64,000 bases of DNA from Aliiroseovarius salicola (GCF_027891095.1 NZ_JAQIIO010000002.1:124001-188000), one strand, 5' to 3'; positions 1-8,291 are shown, counted from the stretch's first letter. Numbers and translations: made by a program. Notes: generated by a model from the sequence alone, not told the origin.

Positions 1-943
1 CCCCCGGTGCAACGTCCATAACGGGCAGCCGAACCTGGGTTTGATAAATATCGGATTTCTCAGCGTAACGAACAGCAGATGTAAAGGGTTGCCCGGGTGC
101 CGGGATCATGGTGGTCATCCAGTAGTGATCGGTAAACCCAATCCAGCCATTTTCACTGACATCCATGATTTCTGCCCGAGCGCCTTCACGCGGATCAACA
201 TCAAGATCGGCCACATCCCCATAGTCAACCTCGGACAATTCGGTATCGGTCTGACGGACGATGCCTTCATGCAGAATGAAAAAACCTTTTTGATCTGCGG
301 GTTCACCATGGCGGGCCAAGACGCCATAGGGGGCCATGCGGTGTGCAGTTTCACCGGTGTTCTCAACCGACTGACGCACGGTGAACATGTAGTTTTCATC
401 CACCGACAATATGCGGCGGAACACCAGGCCATTGCCGTTTTCCCAACGCAATGTCACCGGAGTGGTTGGGGTGAGGGATGCACCGTTTTCAATGTGCCAG
501 ACGGTGGAGGGGCCCGGAACTTCGTCGATTTTGGTTTGTCCACCTGGGGTCCATCCGTAGAGGGCATAATAGGCACCAGCTTCGGTGGTGGGTTTGAGCA
601 GGGTGACAATCGGGCTCTCTTTGGACAATTCGGTGTGATAGGATTTCAGGCGCAAATCATCAAAGCGACCACCAAGAAGTGAAATTGATCCTTCGACCTT
701 TGGAGTGTCGATCTCAATGCGTCCCGCCTCGGCTTGCTGCCCGGATAGGTCCTGAGTGGAAGTCGTGGGAGCCGCCGCGACAGCACTTTCTGCAGAACCT
801 GCTGGTGGTGTGAGCGTGTCCGCAGTTTCCTGTAGTTCCGGAGGAGATACAGGTTCCGCTGGAGGAAACATGATCAGCCATCCGGTGATCACGATAAAAC
901 TCAGTACTGTTGCCAGGATCAGGTTCTTATTCTGGTCGTCCAT
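1..943 (-). CDS. yidC: Membrane protein insertase YidC, N-terminal part (C-terminus beyond the window)
   Basis: YidC/Oxa1 insertase places proteins in the inner membrane, alone or with SecYEG. Only the first 314 codons are here; the gene runs off the window start. Reading from ATG at 943 gives MDDQNKNLILATVLSF, a signal-anchor helix (about residues 7-25), a Pro/Ala/Glu-rich linker to about residue 70, then the periplasmic P1 domain with GGRFDDL, WENGNGLVFRR and GWIGFTDHYWM. This N-terminal layout is typical of Gram-negative YidC. The five-helix insertase core is not in view. It lies on the same strand as rpmH, rnpA and yidD, the usual partners, but is separated from yidD by ttcA, an EAL gene and two small genes. 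Confidence 0.95.
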   Translation of the reverse strand, partial: MDDQNKNLILATVLSFIVITGWLIMFPPAEPVSPPELQETADTLTPPAGSAESAVAAAPTTSTQDLSGQQAEAGRIEIDTPKVEGSISLLGGRFDDLRLKSYHTELSKESPIVTLLKPTTEAGAYYALYGWTPGGQTKIDEVPGPSTVWHIENGASLTPTTPVTLRWENGNGLVFRRILSVDENYMFTVRQSVENTGETAHRMAPYGVLARHGEPADQKGFFILHEGIVRQTDTELSEVDYGDVADLDVDPREGARAEIMDVSENGWIGFTDHYWMTTMIPAPGQPFTSAVRYAEKSDIYQTQVRLPVMDVAPG

Positions 944-1036
944 CAGGCCCACCGCTCTTGAGGAATTGGTCAGAGTGGTTCAAGCGGGCCTGAGGCAAAA
1001 GGTCAAGCAGTTTTCCCTGATTTTACCTATGAAAGC

Positions 1037-2581
1037 TCAGGCTCGTTTGGGTAAAATTGAGCTGGCGGCCACTTTTTCTTCCAATGTTTGTAGCCATCCT
1101 ACTGTTGCATCGAAGGGCATGGGTTTGGCGATTGAGTAACCTTGAACGTGTTTACAGCCGAGTTGAGCAAGCATTGCGTGTTCTCCGTGCGTTTCTACGC
1201 CTTCGGCGATTGCTTCCATTCCGAGCCGCTCTGCCATCGTCAAAATAGCCGCAATCATGCTTTGTTGATCTCGGTCTGTATCGACATGTGTTACAAATGA
1301 GCGGTCGATTTTAATCCGGTTTATGTCGAAGCGCCGAATGCTTGATATCGAGGCGTGACCGGTGCCGAAATCATCTAGATCAACACCGCAGCCCAGGGCG
1401 GAAAAAGCAGCAATGCTGCGAGAGGTCACATCGTCATCAGAGCGGGCAACCACAGTTTCGAGGATCTCTACGGTAAGACGCTTTGGATCAAGCTCGAAGC
1501 GATCAAGTTCCCATTCAACTTTTTCGAACAAACGGGGATTGCGCAGCTCATCGTCCGAGAAATTAACGGAGACGGAGGGCACATTTAACCCCAGTTTGTC
1601 CCAGTTCTTCAGTGCAGTGAGAGAATGATACAGGATTAATTCGCCCAACCGCTCTGACAGCCCAGCCTGCGCAAGCGCGGGCAGAAAGGCGCCAGGCGCA
1701 ATCAAGCCTTTCTCAGGATGGTTCCAACGAGCCAGAGCTTCGAAGCCTGAGAGGGCACCAGTGTCGGTTGAGAGTTGGGGCTGGAACCAGGGTACAATTT
1801 GCCCGTCATTCAGGGCTCCCAAGATCTCCTTTGCGGAGTGTTCAGAACTTGCGGCCCGCTGATGTTGCGTGTTGGAATAAGCTCGAATAGATCCCGGGCC
1901 TGAGAATTTTGCTTCTTGCAGGGCCATTTCTGCGGCATTCAAAATTGCCTCACCTGTGGGGTCAGGCACTCGAGTTGGAAGGGCGAAGCCAACCGACACA
2001 GTGCAATGTACATGTGCATTCTCAACAAAGATGGAACCTTCGAAAGCGGCTTGTAAACGTGCGGAAAGTTGGATCAACGCCTCCAGATCGGTGCGGCGAG
2101 TTTTCGCAAGGCTCACACCAAAACGTGCCCCTCCCAGATGAACCAGAAGGTCGGTATTTCGCAACACGGATTTGATTCGCTCAGCGCATGCAACCATCAA
2201 CTGGTCTGCCAAAGGGGCACCCATATTGGATATTGCTCTGTCGAAATCATCAATTTCGAACACGATGCAGGCTTTGTCGGGAGAATCGTCGCGGCGAAGT
2301 GCCTGTTCCAACGATGCAACAAGTCGATCGCGTAGCGGCAGCTCCGTCACAGCATCGACCGGGCCAATATTTGTTTGAGGTTCTTGTTGCGTCAAGATTC
2401 CAGCCAACAAAAGAAGGCTTGGAAAAATGGCTGCAAAGATCACCAGCAACCCTTCGCCACCAAACCAATAGGCCCCCAAAGCTATCGCGGGCAAGAATGC
2501 GGCCAGCTGCGGGCCGACAACAGCGGTGCGAATGAGGTTTTTGATACGAGCAATATATTGTGAAGTGCCGGTGGCAGCCAT
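1037..2581 (-). CDS. Membrane-anchored GGDEF/EAL protein, probable c-di-GMP phosphodiesterase with degenerate GGDEF
   Basis: 514 aa. Two hydrophobic segments (about residues 24-40 and 43-63) anchor it in the inner membrane. A GGDEF-fold domain (about 75-235) carries GGARF (150-154) in place of GGDEF, so cyclase activity is not expected. The EAL domain (about 250-505) keeps the catalytic set of active phosphodiesterases: EAL 281-283, N340, E372, the DDFGTG pair D403/D404, K424 and E460 in EGVET. The prediction is c-di-GMP hydrolysis, with the GGDEF-like part sensory or allosteric. It sits between ttcA and yidC on the same strand with about 100-bp gaps. An AAGGA-type ribosome site precedes the ATG. 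Confidence 0.9.
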   Translation of the reverse strand: MAATGTSQYIARIKNLIRTAVVGPQLAAFLPAIALGAYWFGGEGLLVIFAAIFPSLLLLAGILTQQEPQTNIGPVDAVTELPLRDRLVASLEQALRRDDSPDKACIVFEIDDFDRAISNMGAPLADQLMVACAERIKSVLRNTDLLVHLGGARFGVSLAKTRRTDLEALIQLSARLQAAFEGSIFVENAHVHCTVSVGFALPTRVPDPTGEAILNAAEMALQEAKFSGPGSIRAYSNTQHQRAASSEHSAKEILGALNDGQIVPWFQPQLSTDTGALSGFEALARWNHPEKGLIAPGAFLPALAQAGLSERLGELILYHSLTALKNWDKLGLNVPSVSVNFSDDELRNPRLFEKVEWELDRFELDPKRLTVEILETVVARSDDDVTSRSIAAFSALGCGVDLDDFGTGHASISSIRRFDINRIKIDRSFVTHVDTDRDQQSMIAAILTMAERLGMEAIAEGVETHGEHAMLAQLGCKHVQGYSIAKPMPFDATVGWLQTLEEKVAASSILPKRA

Positions 2582-2679
2582 GCGTCTTCGTCCTTATTCC
2601 CCGGCGCGACAGTGCCCCGGTTCGGACAAATTAGGAACATGGTGTCAATCGATCGTTAATGCAGATCGGAAATATCGTT

Positions 2680-3525
2680 TTATTTTTCACTATCTGCGGG
2701 AAGATCGCGCGAAAGCCCCACAAAATCGAAGAGCTGTGGATCGAGAAGATGGCTGGGGCGCGTATTCATCAATGCCTTGAACATGATCTGACGCCGCCCG
2801 GGGAAGTTCTTTTCCCACTGGTCGATGATACCCTTCACCTGCTGGCGTTGCAGCCCGTCCTGCGATCCACACAGATCACAGGGGATGATCGGATAGTTCA
2901 TCTGGGTGGCAAATTTCTCGCAGTCTTCCTCTGCCACATGGGCGAGGGGGCGATAGACAAACAGATCGCCTTCTTCATTCACCAGTTTTGGGGGCATGGT
3001 CGCAAGACGCCCACCATGAAAGAGGTTCATGAAAAAGGTTTCGAGAATGTCGTCGCGGTGGTGGCCCAGAACGACAGCGGAACACCCCTCTTCGCGCGCA
3101 ATTCGGTAAAGGTTTCCACGTCTTAGTCGTGAACAGAGTGAACAGAACGTGCGCCCTTGCGGGATCTTGTCCATCACGATCGAATAAGTGTCTTCGTATT
3201 CAATACGGTTTGGCACCTGCATTTTTTCAAGAAATTCCGGTAGGACAGTGGCCGGGAAACCGGGTTGACCCTGATCGAGATTGCAGGCGACCAGTTCGAC
3301 CGGCAACACGCCGCGCCATTTCAGTTCATAAAGGGCAGCCAGCATGGTGTAGCTGTCTTTGCCACCCGACAGGCAGACCAACCATTTCGCGCCGCGTTCG
3401 ATCATGCCGTACTGGTCAATCGCCTCGCGCACATTGCGGATGATCCGCTTGCGCAGCTTTTTAAACTCAGTGGTCGAGGGGGCGCCTGAAAAAAGCGGGT
3501 GGATGTCGTCGAGCGTGTCAGTCAT
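2680..3525 (-). CDS. ttcA: tRNA 2-thiocytidine biosynthesis protein TtcA
   Basis: TtcA thiolates cytidine 32 of certain tRNAs using ATP and an Fe-S cluster in the cytoplasm. From the chosen start ([12 protein letters not shown], 281 aa) the PP-loop SGGKDS is at residues 53-58, the CSLC pair at C128/C131, and a further Cys pair at C216/C219, all expected in the family. An in-frame start at 3603 would add 26 residues, but the family normally begins close to MTDT and an AAAGGCGGGG ribosome site lies just before 3525. It is followed on the same strand by the EAL gene. Confidence 0.93.
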   Translation of the reverse strand: MTDTLDDIHPLFSGAPSTTEFKKLRKRIIRNVREAIDQYGMIERGAKWLVCLSGGKDSYTMLAALYELKWRGVLPVELVACNLDQGQPGFPATVLPEFLEKMQVPNRIEYEDTYSIVMDKIPQGRTFCSLCSRLRRGNLYRIAREEGCSAVVLGHHRDDILETFFMNLFHGGRLATMPPKLVNEEGDLFVYRPLAHVAEEDCEKFATQMNYPIIPCDLCGSQDGLQRQQVKGIIDQWEKNFPGRRQIMFKALMNTRPSHLLDPQLFDFVGLSRDLPADSEK

Positions 3526-3648
3526 GGCCCCGCCTTTAGGGGGTTTCGGCCTGCCTGACAAGATGTTCAGGCAGGCTTGGAGTTTCATTTCCCTTGGGCG
3601 CAAAGTGCTAAGAGTACCCTCTGCCGCGCTGGGCGTCAGAGGGTGCCG

Positions 3649-3894
3649 TCACCACATGAAATCCTTCAGAGGTGGTGGGTATTTACCGGATCCGTTTTCT
3701 GGCAGCCCCAGATCACGACGCAAGTGATCTGGCAACTGCGGTGGGGCGGTACGTTTTGTACGTCTTGGGAGCGGATGCCCGGCGAACAAAGCCGCGCGCA
3801 GAACTCGCCATCTGCCGTGGCGCTTGATCAGCGCGGCAATGACCTGTGCCGCCGGGCTGCCGACGCGCTGTGGTGTGTCCGAATAATATGTCAT
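3649..3894 (-). CDS. Small basic protein with LRRDLGLP tail (DUF1127-like)
   Basis: 81 aa, function unknown. It is rich in Arg, and its C-terminal part LPDHLRRDLGLPENG resembles the short helix motif that ends many DUF1127 proteins, though the N-terminal two thirds are not typical. AAGGA sits 7 nt before ATG at 3894, which supports translation. The neighbour at 4072..4293 ends with the very similar LSNHLRRDIGLPPHD, so the two look like diverged duplicates. They stand between yidD and ttcA. DUF1127 proteins in alphaproteobacteria include small RNA-turnover and phosphate-related regulators, but no such role can be read from this sequence. Confidence 0.7.
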   Translation of the reverse strand: MTYYSDTPQRVGSPAAQVIAALIKRHGRWRVLRAALFAGHPLPRRTKRTAPPQLPDHLRRDLGLPENGSGKYPPPLKDFMW

Positions 3895-4071
3895 GTCGTG
3901 TTCCTTGATGATTGTGATTCGATGGCAGATTGCGACCTCAACCGCCCTTTAGCTCAAGCCTGAATTATGTGCGGGGCAGCAGAACTGAGGGCGCAACAAT
4001 TGGTCCAGCGCCGCGATGGCCGCGCCGGTTGTGTGTTGGGATCGAGACAGTTGGGGCTGTGGCCCCTGTGC

Positions 4072-4293
4072 TTACATCATGAGGTCTCGGAACCCTGGGG
4101 GCGGGTCATGCGGCGGCAAACCGATGTCGCGACGCAGATGGTTGCTAAGGGCGTCCGCCCGAGGTCGGCGCAGCCGTGCAATCATGTTTGCAAGCAGCAC
4201 TCGTGCCACGCGCAGGCCGCCATATTCGGTGACGAGTTCGTCGATCAGATCCTGAAGCCGTATGGTTTCTGGATGAAAATTACTGTCCATCAT
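4072..4293 (-). CDS. Small protein with LRRDIGLP tail, paralogue of the next gene
   Basis: 73 aa from ATG at 4293 (MMDSNFHPETIRLQ); ATG at 4290 or an upstream start at 4335 are alternatives. The segment LSNHLRRDIGLPPHD and the ending FRDLMM match LPDHLRRDLGLP and LKDFMW of the downstream gene at 3649..3894, so this is a paralogous pair. The middle part (LVTEYGGLRVARVLLANMIARLRR) is a likely amphipathic helix. No good Shine-Dalgarno sequence precedes the start. Instead two hairpins lie immediately upstream, so translation may be controlled. Function is unknown; the DUF1127-like tail is the only family hint. Confidence 0.62.
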   Translation of the reverse strand: MMDSNFHPETIRLQDLIDELVTEYGGLRVARVLLANMIARLRRPRADALSNHLRRDIGLPPHDPPPGFRDLMM

Positions 4294-4305
4294 TGTTTTG
4301 TGACC

Positions 4306-4357
4306 AGCTCTGGGCTGGTTCCCTAGTTGAAGCACAGAGGCCCCGGAGGGGCTGTGC
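4306..4357 (-). promoter_or_regulatory. Two hairpins in the 5' leader of the small LRRDIGLP gene
   Basis: Positions 4332-4357 form GCACAG plus GCCCC pairing with GGGGC plus CTGTGC around a GGA loop. A second inverted repeat, ACCAGC/GCTGGT, follows, ending about 12 nt before the ATG at 4293. No T-run follows either one, so they look more like a leader structure than a terminator. Confidence 0.4.
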
Positions 4358-4546
4358 GATTTGAGGTTGGAAAATCACGCAACAAAGAGTGCAATCGGCA
4401 GGCCCAAGCGAAGGCTGTGACGCAGAGATTGGTCTTGTGTTGGTGAAGTGTCAGAAATCCGGAGGCAGACGTAAAAGACACGTCGAGCGGTGTCAGGGAG
4501 TCATGATGTCCGGGGTGACGGGGCCGTCAGGCAGAAGTGCGGCGCA

Positions 4547-4633
4547 CTACCAAGCTTGAGTGACCGGAAGACCCGCGGGGCAGAATGCAGAATGCAGAAC
4601 TACTCGGAGGGTGTATACGCTGATATTTGTCAT
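4547..4633 (-). CDS. Possible 28-residue small ORF with strong ribosome site
   Basis: A GGAGG sequence (4640-4644) stands 6 nt before ATG at 4633 and opens a 28-codon frame, MTNISVYTLR and onward, ending in TAG. A weak promoter-like TTGAAC lies about 40-60 nt upstream. The frame contains a 7-bp tandem repeat (three GCAGAA units on the + strand at 4580-4600). No homology can be claimed. It may be a leader peptide or a real microprotein in the otherwise empty 4336-4741 gap; beyond this ORF and the hairpin at 4332-4357 I see nothing in that gap. Confidence 0.3.
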   Translation of the reverse strand: MTNISVYTLRVVLHSAFCPAGLPVTQAW

Positions 4634-4741
4634 GTAACGCCTCCTTCTGTCTTGCGTTGCGGGTGTGTGCTTTCTATCGCAAGTGGCAAAGCGTTCAAGA
4701 AAAAGATTGGTGAATATCAATTCTGTGGCGGAAATGATACG

Positions 4742-4996
4742 TCAATTGTGGTCACAGTTGGAGTGATCGTTTTCTCCACTTGGAACAGGGTCATAACCGC
4801 AAGACCCCCAAGGGTTGCAGCGCGTAATGCGCTTTGCGGCCAACCAACTGCCCTTGAATGCCCCGTGCTTTTCCAGTGCCTCCAAGGCGTAGGCCGAGCA
4901 GGTTGGTTGATAACGGCAATTGAACCCGACCCAGGGCGAAAAGATCAGCCGATAGGCCCGGATGGGCAGGGCAGCAATTTGGGCAAGCGGGGTCAT
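4742..4996 (-). CDS. yidD: Membrane protein insertion efficiency factor YidD
   Basis: 84 aa. YidD is a small membrane-associated protein that helps YidC insert its substrates. The family pattern is complete: an amphipathic N-terminal helix ([20 protein letters not shown]), [16 protein letters not shown], then [17 protein letters not shown], with the conserved cysteines. It follows rnpA on the same strand as in most bacteria, but the 103-bp spacer is largely made of an octamer tandem repeat. The ribosome site is weak (AGAAGACC), so translation may depend on the spacer. Confidence 0.93.
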   Translation of the reverse strand: MTPLAQIAALPIRAYRLIFSPWVGFNCRYQPTCSAYALEALEKHGAFKGSWLAAKRITRCNPWGSCGYDPVPSGENDHSNCDHN

Positions 4997-5019
4997 TGAC
5001 GTGGTCTTCTGTTTCGATT

Positions 5020-5108
5020 CTAGTTTTCTAGTTTTCTAGTTTTCTAGTTTTCTAGTTTTCTAGTTTTCTAGTTTTCTAGTTTTCTAGTTTTCTAGTTTTC
5101 TAGTTTTT
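5020..5108. repeat. Octanucleotide tandem repeat (TAGTTTTC), ten perfect copies plus one variant
   Basis: From 5021 to 5100 the 8-mer TAGTTTTC repeats ten times without error, followed by TAGTTTTT at 5101-5108 and preceded by a matching C. On the - strand (the coding direction) the unit reads GAAAACTA; the rnpA stop codon TAG (5100-5102) lies in its edge and yidD starts 24 bp beyond its other end. Because 8 is not a multiple of 3, every frame meets a TAG. CTAG, usually rare in bacterial DNA, occurs about eleven times here. Copy number is likely to vary by slippage. Confidence 0.97.
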
Positions 5109-5549
5109 CGGTTTCGGGCGAGGTTTGCGCGGCGCGTGTACTTCTTTCAGCGCACGAATCAGATCTTTTGTCAGATCAGTATAGTCCCGCGTCGCCGTGG
5201 CCTCCTTGCGACCGATCAGCACGTAATCCCAGCCCGCTTTGCCGTGTGCGGGTAAAATGTCCCGGGCAATTGCACGCAGGCGGCGTTTGGCGCGATTGCG
5301 AGCGACCGCATTTCCCACCTTTTTTGAGCAGGTGAAACCGATGCGAATATCAGCTTCGCTGGTTTCGTCATCGCGCCTGTGTCGGGCTTGCAATAGAAAT
5401 GCAGGCTGCGGCGCCCGGCGGGCACGGGCAGCAGACAGGAAATCTCGTCTTTGGGTCAGGATCGCAAGTTTCATGTCATCACACGCAAAAACCGCCGCAG
5501 GCGGCGACGCCTCGGCGGTCTGCATATCTTTGCTGTCCGGCGCAGTCAT
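5100..5549 (-). CDS. rnpA: Ribonuclease P protein component
   Basis: 149 aa. RnpA is the protein subunit that binds the RNase P RNA and helps trim tRNA 5' leaders. The family core is clear: MKLAILTQRRDFL, ADIRIGFTCSKKVGNAV, ARNRAKRRLR (the RNR motif) and WDYVLIGRKEA. A roughly 25-residue N-terminal extension precedes the core, giving a start at 5549, 15 bp after the rpmH stop; a start at 5474 would give the core alone. The basic tail (RKPRPKPKN) ends inside the first unit of the octamer repeat. Confidence 0.93.
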   Translation of the reverse strand: MTAPDSKDMQTAEASPPAAVFACDDMKLAILTQRRDFLSAARARRAPQPAFLLQARHRRDDETSEADIRIGFTCSKKVGNAVARNRAKRRLRAIARDILPAHGKAGWDYVLIGRKEATATRDYTDLTKDLIRALKEVHAPRKPRPKPKN

Positions 5550-5564
5550 AACTGCGGCCGACGC

Positions 5565-5699
5565 TTACGCGCTCAGCGACTTCCGGCCACGCGCACGACG
5601 CGCGTTCAGGATTTTGCGGCCAGCTTTGGTGGCCATACGCGAGCGGAAGCCGTGACGGCGTTTGCGAACCAGGTTCGAGGGTTGGTAGGTGCGTTTCAT
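5565..5699 (-). CDS. rpmH: 50S ribosomal protein L34
   Basis: 44 aa, a basic protein of the large ribosomal subunit. It reads [20 protein letters not shown], continues with [19 protein letters not shown] and ends SLSA, a complete L34 of the usual length. It heads the cluster and is followed 15 bp later by rnpA, the near-universal order. Promoter elements lie about 110 bp upstream. Confidence 0.97.
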   Translation of the reverse strand: MKRTYQPSNLVRKRRHGFRSRMATKAGRKILNARRARGRKSLSA

Positions 5700-5806
5700 C
5701 GCCCGTCTCCGTTTGGGCCCTTTTCCGTCTGATGCAGCGCTGCGCTCTGATCGCTCAGATCAAGCAGCCCGCGGAAGGATTCGGGCAAGTGTCTTTCGAA
5801 GCCCGG

Positions 5807-5835
5807 TCTATAGGGGGCATTTGGTGACAAGTCAA
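5807..5835 (-). promoter_or_regulatory. Sigma70-type promoter of rpmH-rnpA
   Basis: On the - strand, TTGACT (5835-5830) and TATAGA (5812-5807) are 17 bp apart, close to the housekeeping consensus. Transcription would begin near 5800, leaving a leader of about 100 nt before rpmH. The rest of the 5700-6032 gap shows only a short CTGGC/GCCAG hairpin near 5880 and no other gene. Confidence 0.75.
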
Positions 5836-6032
5836 ATGGGAAAGCCCAAGAATTTGCCATGCACCCCCTCGGGCCTAGGCTGGCTTTGCCAGTAACCAAA
5901 GCGGTGTTCAAGGGCGGAATCCCCCCCGGACAGTCATTTTGAGGGTTCTGGGGGTGAAGCCACGGATTTTATGCTATAAACATTGCGCTATCTGGCTTGC
6001 CGCATCTTGGGGCCGCAACTGGGGGAATGACA

Positions 6033-6827
6033 ATGAAATGGATCGCTGTTGAAGTGAAAGGACGCGTTTTACGCATGTGGCCGGACGGCGGGGAAGAGAT
6101 TCGCCGTGGCTTGAATGCCGGGGTGACGCTGGCTTCACTGGTGCCGGAAATTGAGCATACCATTCGGCTGCGCCCTGACACGCAAATTCTTGCCACCGGC
6201 GTACGGGTTGGTGATCCGGTTACCGTGCCGTGTAAACTGGCATCCCCGCGTCACGTGCCCCAGGTGGATCCGCGCCTTTACGTGTTCCCGGCGGTAAAGC
6301 AGGACGCTCCGGCCGGGTTGATCGGGTATGATGTTGCACGCCTCGCTGGGTTGCTTGCCCAAGATCCCGGATTTGACGGCGTGGCTTGTCTGATCGGCGA
6401 TCAAACCATCTGGGCCCAGATAAGTGCAGAAGAAATTGTCAGTTTTCAATCCGCAGCCACCAGTCAACTGGCCCGCCTGCTGGGGGCAGAGCTTTGCCTT
6501 GGCGAGGGGTTTGAAGAGGCGATGTCAGATGTGATGGCCCGCCCGCAACGGTTGGCGGCCAAAATCGCAAGTTTGAAAGCCGCCATGACACTGGGGCAAA
6601 TCGACAGCACCTCCGCACAGGCCGAATTGAGTGGTGCACTTATTGGGGCCGAGCTTGCGTCGATGCGTCCATATTGGCTGGGACAGAGGGTTGCGGTAAT
6701 TGGGGACGCTGCCCATGTTGCCCTCTACACCAAGGCGCTTGAAGTACAGGGGGCGATGGTCGAACCCCATGAGGGGGCCGGTCTTGCCCTGAAAGGACTT
6801 CATCCCAAGGAACCCGAACTCGCCTGA
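6033..6827 (+). CDS. DgoK-like protein (2-dehydro-3-deoxygalactonokinase fold) lacking kinase motifs
   Basis: 264 aa from ATG 6033, chosen because GGGGGA lies 7-8 nt upstream; ATG 6027 is also possible. The overall pattern follows DgoK: a central FPAVKQDAPAGLIGYDVARL, VACLIGDQTIWAQIS, FQSAATSQLARLLG, and a C-terminal half with ELSGALIGAELAS and VAVIGDAAHVALYTKAL. The diagnostic residues of the family are replaced: the N-terminal DWGTT-type phosphate loop is VEVKG, the RGEET region is IGYDV and the PGTHSKW region is IGDQTIW. The family link is my reading of pattern, and the protein is probably not an active sugar-acid kinase. It shares a transcript with the FAD enzyme 36 bp downstream. Confidence 0.6.
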   Translation: MKWIAVEVKGRVLRMWPDGGEEIRRGLNAGVTLASLVPEIEHTIRLRPDTQILATGVRVGDPVTVPCKLASPRHVPQVDPRLYVFPAVKQDAPAGLIGYDVARLAGLLAQDPGFDGVACLIGDQTIWAQISAEEIVSFQSAATSQLARLLGAELCLGEGFEEAMSDVMARPQRLAAKIASLKAAMTLGQIDSTSAQAELSGALIGAELASMRPYWLGQRVAVIGDAAHVALYTKALEVQGAMVEPHEGAGLALKGLHPKEPELA

Positions 6828-6863
6828 CCTAATCCGTAATTTCCAGACAGGAATGTCACAGGA

Positions 6864-8291
6864 ATGTCCACTTCCCATATTGAAGAGCTTCGCGCCGCAA
6901 TCGGGTCAAAATACGTGCTCGAAGGGGAGGCGCGAGGGCCTTGGTGTCACGATTGGACCCATATCTATTCAGGGGATCCGCTGGCGGTTCTGCGCCCCGG
7001 TTCAACCGAAGACGTGGCTGCGGTGATGCGACTAGCCCATGATACAGGCACTCCCGTGGTACCTGTGTCGGGCAATACGGGCGTGACAGGTGGTGGATGC
7101 GCCCTTTCCGGCAGCTTGGTTTTGTCTTTGGATCGGATGAACCGTATCCACGACATCCGGTCAGAGGCGCTGCTGGTTCGTGTCGAGGCGGGGGTCATTC
7201 TTGAGACGCTCCATGCGGTGGTATCAGGGCATGGTTTGACCTTTCCAATGACCTTCGGCGCCAAAGGCTCCGCAATGATCGGCGGGATGCTGTCGACCAA
7301 TGCGGGTGGTTCCAATGTGCTGCGATATGGCAATATGCGTGACCTGTGTCTGGGGATTGAGGTGGTTCTGCCCAACGGCGACGTGCTCAACCTGATGAGC
7401 GAACTGCGCAAGGACAATTCCGGCTATGACCTCAAGAACCTGTATATCGGGGCCGAGGGAACATTGGGTGTGATCACCGGGGCGGTTTTGAAGCTTGTGC
7501 CGACGCCCAAGGCGTTTGCTACGGCGATGGTGTCGGTACCCGGTCTTTCCGAGGCTCTTGGGCTTTTGAACCACTTGCAGACCGGCACGGGCGGAGCAGT
7601 AGAGGCGTTTGAATACATGCCCGCCGCATATTTCGCTCGGTTTGAGGAGTTGTACCCAGACAGCCGCCCGCCCTTTGCCGAAAGCCACGAGGTCAATCTG
7701 CTGATCGAAATCGGCGCACTTGCCGCGCGGGATGCAACCCCGACCGAAGATGGGAGCTTGCCCATCACAACCTATTTGGAAGAGCTGCTGGCCGAATGCT
7801 TTGAAGAGGGGCGGGTGATCGATGCTGTGATCGCACAAAACGCGACACAACGAGCCGAGATGTGGGCCCGGCGCGAGGCTGCAGCCGAAGTTACGCTTTC
7901 GCGTCGTCCCTTGGTGAATAACGACATTGCCTTGCCGCTGGATCAGATAGAGGCGTTCTTCTCACAAATGGCGGAAAGGTTGGAAGGGATCGATCCCGAC
8001 GCTGACGCGCTGTCGGTGGCGCATCTGGGCGATGGCAATATCCACTTCACGGTCTATCCCAGCGGTTCTTCACTTTGTGACCCGATCATGGAAGCGGTCG
8101 AGGATGTGGCCACGGCGATGGGGGGGAGCTTTTCTGCCGAACATGGAATTGGCCTGTCGAAACTGCCATCCATGCGGCGGCGCAAAGATCCGGTGGCGCT
8201 CAGAGTCATGCATCAGCTGAAAGCTGCGATGGACCCAAAGGGAATCATGAATCCCGGCAAGCTTATTCCGGACCAGAATGATTGGGGCTGA
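6864..8291 (+). CDS. FAD-binding oxidoreductase, D-2-hydroxyacid (D-lactate/D-2-hydroxyglutarate) dehydrogenase family
   Basis: 475 aa, vanillyl-alcohol-oxidase superfamily. The FAD-binding half shows PVSGNTGVTGGG, MTFGAKGSAMIGGMLSTNAGG and the NSGYDLKNLYIGAEGTLGVI block; the C-terminal half has VAHLGDGNIHFTVYP and the ending SAEHGIGLSKLPSMRR with MNPGKLIP. These are hallmarks of GlcD/DLD/D2HGDH-type enzymes, which oxidise a D-2-hydroxyacid to a 2-oxoacid. The exact substrate cannot be read. A direct repeat of ACAGGAATGTC lies over the start (6848-6867), so the ribosome site is the upstream AGGA at 6849-6852. It follows the DgoK-like gene, suggesting sugar-acid or organic-acid metabolism. Confidence 0.85.
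   Translation: MSTSHIEELRAAIGSKYVLEGEARGPWCHDWTHIYSGDPLAVLRPGSTEDVAAVMRLAHDTGTPVVPVSGNTGVTGGGCALSGSLVLSLDRMNRIHDIRSEALLVRVEAGVILETLHAVVSGHGLTFPMTFGAKGSAMIGGMLSTNAGGSNVLRYGNMRDLCLGIEVVLPNGDVLNLMSELRKDNSGYDLKNLYIGAEGTLGVITGAVLKLVPTPKAFATAMVSVPGLSEALGLLNHLQTGTGGAVEAFEYMPAAYFARFEELYPDSRPPFAESHEVNLLIEIGALAARDATPTEDGSLPITTYLEELLAECFEEGRVIDAVIAQNATQRAEMWARREAAAEVTLSRRPLVNNDIALPLDQIEAFFSQMAERLEGIDPDADALSVAHLGDGNIHFTVYPSGSSLCDPIMEAVEDVATAMGGSFSAEHGIGLSKLPSMRRRKDPVALRVMHQLKAAMDPKGIMNPGKLIPDQNDWG

Noticed and set aside
115-432. 105-codon - strand frame at the window start
   Set aside because: It is a different frame of the yidC coding region, whose real frame runs unbroken from 943 off the window.
5020-5108. 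CRISPR array
   Set aside because: The repeat is a contiguous 8-mer without spacers and without cas genes nearby.
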